A DNA stretch of 64,000 nucleotides, from contig JAFEVB010000036.1 in the NCBI GenBank assembly GCA_032629725.1, positions 1,054,001 through 1,118,000 of the forward strand, written 5' to 3'. Made by a program: the position numbers and the translations under genes. Under the pieces are notes generated by a model. That model was not told where the DNA came from. It saw nothing but the letters and a program-made list of their open reading frames with translations, and made no database searches. This document shows positions 52,540 through 62,568 of this stretch, piece by piece (position 1 is the first letter of the stretch; each line of letters starts with the position of its first letter). The stretch comes from Gremmenia infestans (Eukaryota; Ascomycota; Leotiomycetes; Helotiales; Hamatocanthoscyphaceae).

Positions 52540-54303
52540 TTAGCAAAGTAGTATATCAATTCCCAGATCCTTCATCACGTCCTGCCATAATATTTTCTGA
52601 CCACAGTTACTACCATCTCTGCGTCCCCAGACTTCTAAGACCAACTCCTTCACTTGGGATGTCGCTCCAATTCCATGCCTCACCTTCCTATCCATGAGAT
52701 CTACACATCGAAGACGAAGCTCTCCATCTTCTGCTTCACACGCCGTGACGCAGACTGGCCAGAAGAGGCCAGCGACAGTTTTGTGTTCTGTGTGTTTTGT
52801 GTACGATTCCAAGAGATATAAGCTCTGTTCTACCAAATGTTGTATCTCATTCAACGGCTGACGTAGAATTGATCGCTGGTAGTAAATTACGGCAGAGTAG
52901 TAGAGTGCGCAGGCATGACTCCTTGTGATTTGCTCCATATCTTTGGGACCTGGAAATCGAGTAGTGCTAGGGTTGGCAAGGAGTATTTCGTGTTCGATGT
53001 TAGCGAGCTCTTCCCGGGTAGGTTCAGAGCCAAGGAGCCTGTTAATATCCATAATCATCTTCAGGACTGGCTTCGTCACCCCAAAGAATTTGTCAAGACA
53101 GTAAGGATTATCACTGACATCGCTAGTGGCTGAGAACAGTTTGTCAATATTCGGTTTCTGCTTGTGCGTGAGATTAGACGGAAGCTGGAGATGGGGGATC
53201 TGTGTATGGCCCATAATCTCCAAGCATTCAAACATCTGGTACATGACATGCCCGTATGCGTGGTTACTCCAAACGTCACCAATTTCCCTCAACCATTCTC
53301 TTGCTCCTCGCATATGAATTTGCCATTGGCCAGACTGGCCGTTGAGTGTATCTATTGATATCACAAGGATTATTACTGCTAGGATAGAATCGTATTGCTT
53401 GTGAGGATTCTGATGAGTCAGACTTTTGCAAAGGTGTCGTAGGCTGGCATGGTAATGATTCGTGGCAATCTCCTTGCTATTCTTATCAGACCGATCTAGT
53501 TGTGCGAGATGGAAACCTGCGAATGCATAGATGATATGCAACAACGCTGCATGACCAGGTAGCTTGTGAGAAGACGTGGCAGCTTCCAAAGCGATTGGTA
53601 TGACAACTTGTCTGAAGGGGTTATCGGGATGATCAGTGCATGTCATGATTGAGCTTGCAGAAGTAACCCAGAAGTGCAAAAGCCGTCGCTCTGTGACTGA
53701 CGACGAGGACAGGAAAGGCTTCAGGAAAGGAAGAAGCCGTTGCTGTAGCATGAGTGTGGGTGTTGGCTGATCCTTGTAACGGCACATAGTCTGAGTTGAA
53801 GGCATGGGTTCTAAAATATTCTTCTCCTCGGGCGTACTCGCGGATATTTCTTCACTAAAAGTGGTGATCACTTCGTCGTCTTCAACATCTCCACAGTCTG
53901 AGGACCTAGTTGACGTGGAAAGAACCGACGAGCCTGTGAACACTGTGAATGGGCCTAGTTTGATCTCATTGCCGAGACCAACTTGAGCATATTCCTCGAA
54001 ATATTCTAAGCGATCAAGAATAGAGTTAATGTAGTCATCACTAAAAGTCGGATTGCTCATGTCCTCTTTGCTGAAGAGAATTCGACCATCGAGCGTCGAT
54101 GGCTGCGCACCCTCAGTGCATATAGCATCCTGACCCCATACCAGTCTAATTCGATATCCGGCGCAACAAAGTTTACTTTTGATGCACCTTTGGCAGACTG
54201 GTCTGGTTGCGTCGCATTTCACTCGGCGAGAACGGCAAGTCCAACATCCAGTGAACGTCTTGGTCCTCTTCACTTTTGGCCGGATCCTAGGCGAACGAGC
54301 CAT
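52540..54303 (-). CDS. Zn2Cys6 transcription factor
   Basis: A single exon. The ATG at 54303 (MARSPRIRPKVKR) gives 587 aa; an in-frame ATG at 54357 would add 18. The zinc cluster has six Cys at about 20, 23, 30, 37, 40 and 47 (CWTCRSRRVKC...CQRC), preceded by a basic stretch. The rest fits the fungal-specific transcription factor type 2 domain, with helical segments such as LLHFWVTSASSIM, HAALLHIIYAFAGFHLAQL and the LAVIILVISIDTLNGQSGQWQIHMRGAREWL motif. Position in the middle of the oxygenase/permease/SDR group suggests a pathway-specific regulator. It is divergent from the permease. Confidence 0.95.
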   Translation of the reverse strand: MARSPRIRPKVKRTKTFTGCWTCRSRRVKCDATRPVCQRCIKSKLCCAGYRIRLVWGQDAICTEGAQPSTLDGRILFSKEDMSNPTFSDDYINSILDRLEYFEEYAQVGLGNEIKLGPFTVFTGSSVLSTSTRSSDCGDVEDDEVITTFSEEISASTPEEKNILEPMPSTQTMCRYKDQPTPTLMLQQRLLPFLKPFLSSSSVTERRLLHFWVTSASSIMTCTDHPDNPFRQVVIPIALEAATSSHKLPGHAALLHIIYAFAGFHLAQLDRSDKNSKEIATNHYHASLRHLCKSLTHQNPHKQYDSILAVIILVISIDTLNGQSGQWQIHMRGAREWLREIGDVWSNHAYGHVMYQMFECLEIMGHTQIPHLQLPSNLTHKQKPNIDKLFSATSDVSDNPYCLDKFFGVTKPVLKMIMDINRLLGSEPTREELANIEHEILLANPSTTRFPGPKDMEQITRSHACALYYSAVIYYQRSILRQPLNEIQHLVEQSLYLLESYTKHTEHKTVAGLFWPVCVTACEAEDGELRLRCVDLMDRKVRHGIGATSQVKELVLEVWGRRDGSNCGQKILWQDVMKDLGIDILLC

Positions 54304-55155
54304 GCTAGATTGAAAGATTAATCTTTGCGATCGGTTCACGCAGGGATCTCGAGACACTCACGGGCTTTTCGCATGAGCAGAACACTTTGCAAAGATAAGA
54401 GACCAGCGACAGCGAGACCCGGAGTAGCAGGATTCTTGAGTCGGGATTTAGCGGTATGATGGAAGATTGATGAATTAAAATTCAATTGGATTCTCACTCC
54501 GAGACGAGAAGCAATAGGGAGCTCAGGGATCGAAAATATGTAAGTAACAGCGAGGCGGGAATTAACGATGTAAAGAGGGAGATGAACTTAAATACGCTTC
54601 ACCACTATCGCTTTTCATAAGTGTATCTCGCTGTCGGTTGCCCGAAATGGTCCACTTTTGGACTTTCAGTGTTCGCCAGGCCTTTATCTGTGGCGTTTTC
54701 TCACTTCGCAATCTCGCCGTCGGCTGCCATATCCACACTCACCAATTCAGACCTCGCAAACGGTTTCGACTGCGCTCGATCTGGAGCCGAACGACAAGGC
54801 AATTTGACAGTACAATCAAGGTCGATTGATATGGCTTACTCTCACCCATCCCCACTATGTGCGATAGGACTACTTATCGCAGTATCAAGCATTCGAAGGA
54901 CTGCTGCGAAGACAACAGCGAGTTTATGATTGAAAACTATAATTGAAAACTAACAGAGATAGAGATAAAGGGGTTCATATTTCGTCCGTCTCATTTCTTT
55001 TACATAAAGGTCTCAGTGTTCTCAGTGGTCTCCATACCTGCCAAGTGCATCAATTTAAACTCTTCTTTTTATCAAACAAATACTGCAAGAATTTTTTACA
55101 CTTGCGTTCGTACTCTTTTCGAGGCCGTCATTCCGTGGGAGAAGTCAACGAAAAT
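54304..55155. other. divergent promoter of Zn2Cys6 regulator and permease, 0.85 kb
   Basis: Shared upstream region; no repeat or extra gene recognised. Confidence 0.55.
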
Positions 55156-56755
55156 ATGGCTCCTAAAGGCGCCGGAACCGATGACATTTCTGATCCTGAC
55201 TATTCGATTGGCGAAGTCGTTGACCACTCTCATGCTTTGGAGAAACGATTCAGCTTAATGAGCACGCTCGGGGTCAACACTTCGATCACTTGCACCCCTC
55301 TGGCTATTGGCACCTACCTTTCTGTGGTCATCGGCGTGGGTGGAAGTCCTGTTTTTGTTTATGCTTATCTCGTCGCCGTGACGCTGAATCTCTTGGTCTG
55401 CGCCTCGCTCGCCGAGATAGCATCTTCCTACCCACACTCCTCTGGTAAGCTCACAAGCCGCAAATTGGTGTGAGATTTTAGCGAGTCCACTGCTTACTCT
55501 CGTCATGCTAGGACAAATCTTCTGGACCGCAACCCTAGCCCCCAAGAAAATTGCGCGTCCTTTGAGCTACCTGGTTGGATATTTGACGTCCGCTGCATGG
55601 TTTTTCTGGTCTGCCTCTGCAAGTCTGCTCACAGCTCAATTGACCTGGGCACTTGTCTGTGTTTGCAAGTCTACTTTTGTGGTCCAGCCATGGCACTACT
55701 ATTTGGTCTATGTTGCCTTCGCCCTTCTCGGTCTACTCCTCAACTGGCCGCTGGTCCGACTCTATCCATACTTTCTCAAAGGGATGGTGTATTATATCAA
55801 CGCAGGTGCTTTGTTTATTCTTATTGTACTACTTGTACGGACTCATCCGAAGCAGTCTGCCCGTTTTGTCTTCGCTGATTTCGTCAACCTCACCGGATGG
55901 AGTTCTGATGGCACTGTTTTTATGCTGGGTTTGCTCCCCGGCGCAGTAGCAGTAAACGGCTTCGACTGTGCTGCGCATTTAACTGATGAACTCCCGAATC
56001 CGTCTAGACAAGTCCCACAGGTCATGATAGGAAACGCCTTATTGTCTGCTGTAACTGGACTGCCCATGATACTAGTCTACATGTTCTGCAACGTCAAACC
56101 TGATAATTTGCTTGCGCCTATTGGTGGGCAACCCGTCGCCCAAGTCCTAGACTCATTGCCCCTCACAATCATCGGCATTCTGGTATTCATCATCACCCTC
56201 GCCTCTGCAACAGCATGTACCGTTACAACCTTTAGCCGCGTCTGGTGGTCATTTGCCAGAGAAGGAGGCGTACCCTTCTCGAGATTGTTTGCTCGTGTCA
56301 ATGAGAACACGAAGCTCCCAGTAAATTCTTTAATCTTTTGTGTCGCAGCCATTATTGTGTTGGGCACCATCCAGCTTGGATCTACGACTGCTATTAACGC
56401 CATTCTGGGTGCTTCCATCGTTTGCATATACTCATCCTACGCCATCCCAATTGCCTGTCTCATGATCAACAGGCGCCTAAAGCTGTCTGGAACTCACTAC
56501 TTCAATCTGCGAAGGTTTGGGCCCGTTTGCAATACAATTGCTATCATATGGATGGCATATGAGTTCGTGTGGTTGATGTTTCCACTGTACCTACCTGTTG
56601 CTGGCACAACATTCAACTATAGTGTCGCTGTGTTTTCCGGTGTTATTCTTGTTAGTGGAATTAACTGGGTTTTTCATTCGAGGACGTTGTATGTAGTACC
56701 TGTGGTTTTGGCGGATGTTGCTCGATCTGTTTCCGATGGCGAACAGAAATGCTGA
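55156..56755 (+). CDS. APC-superfamily amino-acid/GABA/choline-type permease
   Basis: Two exons, 55156-55444 and 55512-56755, give 510 aa; the intron is 67 nt. Twelve hydrophobic helices follow a 40-residue head with KRFSLMSTLGVNTSITCTP, the usual start of helix 1 in fungal GABA/choline permeases. Other landmarks are LAEIASSYPHSSGQIFW (helix 3) and NGFDCAAHLTDELPNPSRQVPQ in the central loop. It is a plasma-membrane importer of amino acids, GABA, choline or related amines. Together with the RidA-like protein it suggests that the gene group handles a nitrogen-containing compound. Confidence 0.93.
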
Positions 56756-57586
56756 CGGAGAAGTGAATGGGGACTATGCATCGAGAGTTTCGACATTCTT
56801 GTTTCTTGGATTTCGAAAAGCTTGCGTCTATTAGAATAAATTATACCATAAGACCTCGATACCAATCTAATAAGTAAATTAGAGGTTCTATTCTTGGGCC
56901 TTCAACCCCTGCTAGCCCACCCTAGAATAGCCTTGATATAACCTCTAAAACCTTCTTCTAAGGCGCACTAGTTCTACTAATATATTGTAAGGATCGTAAG
57001 CAGGGTGAAGTAGGCGGTAGAATCAGTGGTATTATAACTTCTAGAGAGCTAAGTGAAAAGGGGTGGAAGCCCCTTTTAATACAATGATGCGCCTTAGCGC
57101 CACGCCACGCCTCGCTAAAGTCTTGGCAGCCATTATTTGGATTTCTATAACACTTATTTAAAAGGGCTTTTAACTAATATTAGACATTCTAAAACCTATA
57201 AATGTCAGTTCCTTATAACTCGCTAGCGCTAAATAGCACTAAATTAGCACTAAGCTCTTTTATACGAAGTAGAAGGGATATTCTGCAAAAGCGGGGCGAA
57301 TTTGCATATTCAACGTCTGCTGAACGACCCTATTTGACCTAGCTAAGCAATCAACATCAGAACATCAGAACCCCAACTACGGACCTACAATTGTAGTGAA
57401 GTGACCACCTTGTGATACCAACACTATTAAACCTAGAGCTTAAAATTGGTAGTAGAGAGAGTATTGCTAAGTGTGTCACAGAACAGGCAATATAGTTCTG
57501 ATGTACGAAGTACTCTATGTTTAATTTGTTATGAGGACCTCTCAGCAAGACAATAAATCCTCCCAAAATCAATACAATGCAGTGCC
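56756..57586. other. AT-rich convergent intergenic, 0.83 kb
   Basis: Between 3' ends of permease and RidA-like genes. TA-rich with many stops, like a mutated repeat. A perfect 8-bp hairpin (AAAAGGGG/CCCCTTTT, loop TGGAAG) lies at 57056-57077. No gene recognised. Confidence 0.5.
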
Positions 57587-58036
57587 TCACGTCACCGGCT
57601 CCAGCGCCGCCCATGCAGTGATCTCAATCCTTGCCCCTCCATACAATGCCGCAACACCAATTCCTGCCCAAGCTGGCCTGTTCTTTCCAAAGTACTTCTC
57701 AACAGCCTTGTCCACCGCTTCCATATCCGCATCACCAAAATCCGTCACATGATAGGATGTCATCTGGTATACAGATCGGAAGCCATCTTTCACACCAGCT
57801 GATTGTAAAGCGGCTTCGACGTTCGCAAAAGCATTCATGATTTCTTCGGTCAGACCTTTGGGATAGCACATGTTTTCGTCATAACCTGTGGTGCCTGAGG
57901 TCACAACGGTGCGGACATTGGAGGGAATGATGACGGCGCTGGATATGTGGAGGAGGTTTGAAAGCTTCTCGCCCAGGCCCGGGGAGTTGAAGGACTTGAT
58001 TCCAAAAGCATTGAGAGGGCCTGTGTATTCGGCCAT
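57587..58036 (-). CDS. RidA/YjgF/L-PSP-family protein with altered active site
   Basis: A single exon of 149 aa covering the whole family fold. Typical elements: VRTVVTSGTTGYDEN, IMNAFANVEAALQSAGVKDGF, SVYQMTSYHV and the C-terminal ARIEITAWAAL strand. RidA proteins hydrolyse reactive enamine/imine intermediates of amino-acid metabolism. In the position of the essential Arg (PAR in E. coli RidA) this protein has Trp (PAW), so it is not a standard imine deaminase and belongs to a divergent subgroup, possibly with another reaction or a binding role. Divergent from the SDR gene, 716 bases apart. Confidence 0.93.
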   Translation of the reverse strand: MAEYTGPLNAFGIKSFNSPGLGEKLSNLLHISSAVIIPSNVRTVVTSGTTGYDENMCYPKGLTEEIMNAFANVEAALQSAGVKDGFRSVYQMTSYHVTDFGDADMEAVDKAVEKYFGKNRPAWAGIGVAALYGGARIEITAWAALEPVT

Positions 58037-58752
58037 TTTGATTTTGGTAGGCGCGCTGTCGTGTTGGCTGCACGGTGTTCAAAGGCTTGTTGGAGTGGAT
58101 AAGGGTGAACTCTGAAGAATAAGCGATTACAGACTGTGGTGTTCGCAGATAGTGTGACTGGTAGGAAGAATAAAAAAGAATTGTGGGTTATATACAGCAA
58201 GAAAGCGTTTATGAAGCTTAAAGTTTCCATGAGAAGCTTCATCGTGCTCAAGGGGAATCATTGCAAGTAACACCGAGGTTGCGATAACCAGTTGGTTACA
58301 AGGTGACCACCATAGCAGACACTTGCCTAAGATATGCATAGTCAGGGCCGGAAACAGAAATTATCACCGAATTCCCTCATGAATCAAATCCACTGCATGA
58401 TAAAAGGGGGTGAAACTAGGGATCGTTGGCTGGACTGGAATCCGTTAGCTAGGGGCGGGGCCGGTTGGCGCGGAGCGCGTGCCAAACATCGGCAAGCAAC
58501 CTATCGCGAGGCAGAAATGCCTCGCTGACAACTTCCAACTGCCTTCCCACCTTTCTCGGAACATGATTAGATGCCTTTCTTGAAAAGCTCGAACGCGCAA
58601 GGCGATAAAGGTGATTGTAGAATAAAGGTAATGAGAAGGTATGGCCATTTATAGCAGGCAAAGCGCCCCTTGACGATTTTACATCGACATATCTAATTGC
58701 CTGTTCTCCATCTCCCTTTGATGCTTCTTCCACCAGACATACAAACTCCATC
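58037..58752. other. divergent promoter of RidA-like and SDR genes, 0.7 kb
   Basis: Shared upstream region; nothing distinctive seen. Confidence 0.55.
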
Positions 58753-59523
58753 ATGACTTCGTCCAAATCTCTGCAAGGTCGGGCTGCGATTGTAACTGGT
58801 GGCTCGCGTGGAATCGGAGCAGGAATTGCTCTTGAGCTCGGGAAACGTGGCGCCAACGTGCTCATTACATACAATAACGCCAGTACCCAAGCCAAGGATT
58901 TCATCTCTAAACTTGAAGCATTGGGGGTGGAGGCAATCGGCGTCCAAGCCAGTGGCAATGATCGAACATCGCCAGATCGAATTGTCAAAGCAGCAGTCGA
59001 GAAATGGCAACACATTGACATTATCATCAACAACGCAGGGGCTGGTGACGACTGTCTTCTCAAAGACATGACACACGACTTATGGGACAAAATCCTGGAT
59101 TGCAACCTTCGCTTCCCGACATTTTTGGTACAGGCAGCAACACCATACTTTGGCTCACAACCCCGGATCGTCAACGTTTCAAGTGTGATTGCCCGAATGG
59201 GTGGATCATATACAACGGCTTATTGTGCATCAAAGGCCGCTTTAGAAGGCATCACAAAGGTCTGGGCATTAGAGTTGGGGCAGAAATATGGCGCGACTGT
59301 CAATTGTGTCAATCCTGGACCTGTTGCAACAGATATGTGGTTGAGAGATACGGATCCAGCCGTTCTGGAGGAATGGGACACTAAAATGAAGGAAACTCCA
59401 GCTGCGCCTCGGATCGCGGAAGTTGATGACATTGCGCAAATAGTTGCATTCTTGTCCGAGGAGCGCAGCCGATGGTCAACTGGTAGTACAGTGAATGCCA
59501 ATGGCGGATTGTGTTTTGTCTGA
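58753..59523 (+). CDS. classical short-chain dehydrogenase/reductase (SDR)
   Basis: A single exon of 256 aa. The cofactor motif is TGGSRGIGAGIALELG (about 15-30), then NNAGAG (about 96-101), the catalytic Ser in VNVSSVIARMG, and Tyr-x-x-x-Lys in AYCASKAALEG; a complete active site. The PGPVATDMW loop follows. Length and motifs fit NAD(P)-dependent ketoreductases or alcohol dehydrogenases such as those in fungal polyketide and catabolic pathways. The residue pattern after the first motif (YNNAS) suggests NADPH. As the last gene of the group it could oxidise or reduce the product of the upstream oxygenases. Confidence 0.95.
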   Translation: MTSSKSLQGRAAIVTGGSRGIGAGIALELGKRGANVLITYNNASTQAKDFISKLEALGVEAIGVQASGNDRTSPDRIVKAAVEKWQHIDIIINNAGAGDDCLLKDMTHDLWDKILDCNLRFPTFLVQAATPYFGSQPRIVNVSSVIARMGGSYTTAYCASKAALEGITKVWALELGQKYGATVNCVNPGPVATDMWLRDTDPAVLEEWDTKMKETPAAPRIAEVDDIAQIVAFLSEERSRWSTGSTVNANGGLCFV

Positions 59524-62500
59524 CCTGAAAGTTGTTGGTGGGAAGTAGATATTTGCTATTAATCTTCCCGGTGGCAGCTATTCCGACTTATTACTGTAAG
59601 GAACTGGAGAAAACGATACAATGGTTCATTCCGATTAGCGGGTTCTCGGTAGCATAGTTATTTCTGTGATGTGATAATGAATAAAAATCCTTAGTTAACA
59701 TTCTGCGAAGCAAATGAAAGGCGCGAGCGTACCAGATGTAGTCCATCTATATTTTATAAGGTCTACCTGCGATGCTGAGAGTTTTCTATTATATTCTTCG
59801 AGATTTTACCCCGAACCAGTCATATGACCTTCAGCAGCATATGTCTTTCGGGTGATCAAGTCCTTCTATGGAATCAAGGAGAATGTGATTGCCCAATTAC
59901 TGTGTCAGGTCTTGACTGGTTGATAGATACAACAAGGCTGGGATTCTCAATTTAGGATTCTTGCGCAGTCGTCAAGTCGTGTGGCAGGCGCAGGTCACAA
60001 CGAGCAAGCATCACCCAAACCATGCCACCCATCTGGCAGCTCGAGTGGATAAGAAAATATACGAGCTGTCCAACTCAAGTTGTCATTTTCATAGATGCCT
60101 CATTGAACACTTATTGGCAATTAAGGGATCATTTGTACGCGCAATGTTAATCGGAATATCTATTGTAAGCAACTATTAATACGTCGCTGTCGGTCGCATC
60201 ATTGAAATCAATGATAAGGATGTGAGTGAGACTTCATCGAAAAGCTTCTCCATCGCTGGAAAGACATGAAACCCCCTTCTGTTGGGAGCCAATTGATTTG
60301 TATTGTGCTCTTGTACTCTGCAGTCTTCACTTACCTCGAACGATTCGCTCTGCCCTAAGTGCCACACATTTCTTAGACGCTTTATGATGTCTTTCACCAC
60401 TACGAGTACTGAAACTACTTCCGTTGGTTATGAAGCAAAAGTATTGACTTACCCACATTTTCCTGCAGTAACTGCCGAGGGGGCAGACAAGGGAATTTAC
60501 ACTTCATCAGCTTTTGACTGACGTGCTTGCAGTATCAGATGATGTCCTCCATGTGAAGAGCATATGTGCTGTTAGCCTTTTCAGCCTAGTATTGTGGATT
60601 GGCTTCGGGATGAATTACATCAGAGGTACTTGGGACGTTGCTTGTGTTTTTTTAGACAGCCCCCAAAGCCAGCGAAGTTAGTGTATTTCACGGGGGTCAA
60701 TATTAAGGAAGACTTCATATCATGCGAGTTGTAGCTCTGTTGTCCTATATATCACAGATTAGAAATTGTAGAACAGCTTAAGACGAAGTTGAAGAAAAGT
60801 GAGAATCATTACTTCACTAAGTTCCGAGCCCCTCACGTCCAACTATAAGGAGTAGTATCCACCACGCTTCTGATACAGTATCTGCCTCCACCTCGCCTCA
60901 CTTCGCCTCAATCAACAGACGTGTTTCTGGCCCCGGCTCTAAAAGAATTGGCGTCCATTATCAGTCAGTGCAACGGTACACAGCGTCCACAGCTACAGCG
61001 TCCTCGTTATTGTTACGACGACTCAACCCCATAATACCAACCTTGAACTTGGTGCATAACCTCTCTCTGCCTTATCTGCTCTACTCTGGCCTGCCTTCTC
61101 TGCCTTAAGCCTTATTACCGTACCTACCTATACCTATTCCCATACACAAGCACAAGGGAATAGTCCCGACGCTGTTGGACCTTGTTGTCCTCGGGTTCAA
61201 TATCATCAACTGTCGTGCAGTCTTGTTTATCTCAGGTGTAAGTCAGTTAAGTTCAATTACTGTACTGTTCGTTGTCAACTAAAGAAGGACCGTTGCTTCC
61301 CCCCTCCCCCCCACGCGCGAATACCGGTGTTTCTTGACCGGAATATCGACGTCTCCCAACCTTCTCTTTCCTGTGACCCCGCGCCGCCTTTACTCAGGAC
61401 AACTCAGGCCCGGCTCAGTTTCGGCTCAAGTCTGTTTAGATCTGCTCACCCATCTCACCAGAAATCGTCAAACTTTAACGAGGAGCCCGAAAAGGCCCCA
61501 TTCCCAGCGGGCCAGCCAGGGTCCCAAATCTGTTCCTGCTATACACTTATTCCCAGATAGTTATTATCCCAGTCTGCCTACATTTTTGTATGAGGAGAAA
61601 GATTCAAATAGCATTTTCTCGTTTATTAATAGGGTCTTCGACAAGTCCTCGAGAAGTGCCCTCTCCCGCCACACAAAGATAGTGCAGCGTGCCTCAGGCA
61701 CCCAGAGCTCGGTTAGTTGCCCCACCCGCACCTTATATATAAAAGGAGAATTCCCGCAGAGCTAATAATCCCTCGAATTATAAGCATGCCCCACGCGGCC
61801 CTACGCAAGCTCCGGGGCGTGGGTCCTAGTAGTGCCTAGCTGACGTGTTATCTAAGCGTCTTTTAAAAACTATTTTATCTAGGTGCTTTAGGAGTAGAAG
61901 TAGAGTAGAAGATGGCCGCGGGGGGAGGTGCTAGCGCATTTTAAGGGGGGTATAGAGAAGTATAATGCGGCTAATAGTAAGAGAGCAGGAAGTACTATTA
62001 CGCCCTATAGAGAGAGAAAAGCAAAAAGTACTATTACTTATATGAGTAAAAAGAGGAGTAATGACTAAGAGTATATATAGAAACGCTCCTACCACTATAT
62101 TATTTATAAGCTAATTAGAATTATCCCTCTGCTCTACTATATTATTTCTAGTCTAATCAGATTATTCTATTTTCTCTAGCATTCTTTTTTATCTTTTTTA
62201 CCTTATACCCTCTACTAAACCACTAATAATTTAGGATGCGTATATTAGACAAGAAAGTAAACACTAGCGCTGGCAAATAGCCCACCCTGGAGTTTACCAA
62301 TCCCTAGTCAATCCAGACTTTATTCGTTCTATGAGATAACATCATAAGCCTGACTCATCATTTATTCGTTAAATTATTTTATTAGTCGGGTCGGGTACGA
62401 GTATAATAACCACGTAACCACTTAATTTAAAACAATTTTCTCAAAGTAATTTCTTCCAACTCTCACACGCTTTTCATAACAGAGATTTCACCCAGGCTTT

Positions 62501-62568
62501 AGACCCCAAGCTGCTGGCTATCCGCTTCTCAATCCACCAAAACAACGAATAATTGGTGAATCGGGATT
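59524..62568. other. gene-poor stretch, 3.0 kb
   Basis: No gene or RNA recognised. A 45-codon frame at 60384-60521 (MMSFTTTSTETT...) and a 143-codon frame at 61334-61765 lack family resemblance. 61860-62260 is very AT-rich with many TA steps and simple runs, as in a decayed repeat. Confidence 0.5.

Noticed and set aside
57056..57077. Perfect 8-bp hairpin followed by T-run, resembling a bacterial terminator
   Set aside because: Rho-independent termination is not used by nuclear genes; it lies in decayed AT-rich sequence between 3' ends.
48022..59523. Classical biosynthetic gene cluster with backbone synthase
   Set aside because: No polyketide synthase, NRPS, terpene cyclase or DMAT gene seen in the region; only tailoring, transport and regulator genes.
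60384..60521. 45-codon frame rich in Thr/Ser
   Set aside because: Too short and without family resemblance or splice partners.
61334..61765. 143-codon open frame
   Set aside because: Composition follows local base content; Arg/Ser/Pro-rich with no domain-like pattern; a second frame overlaps it equally well.
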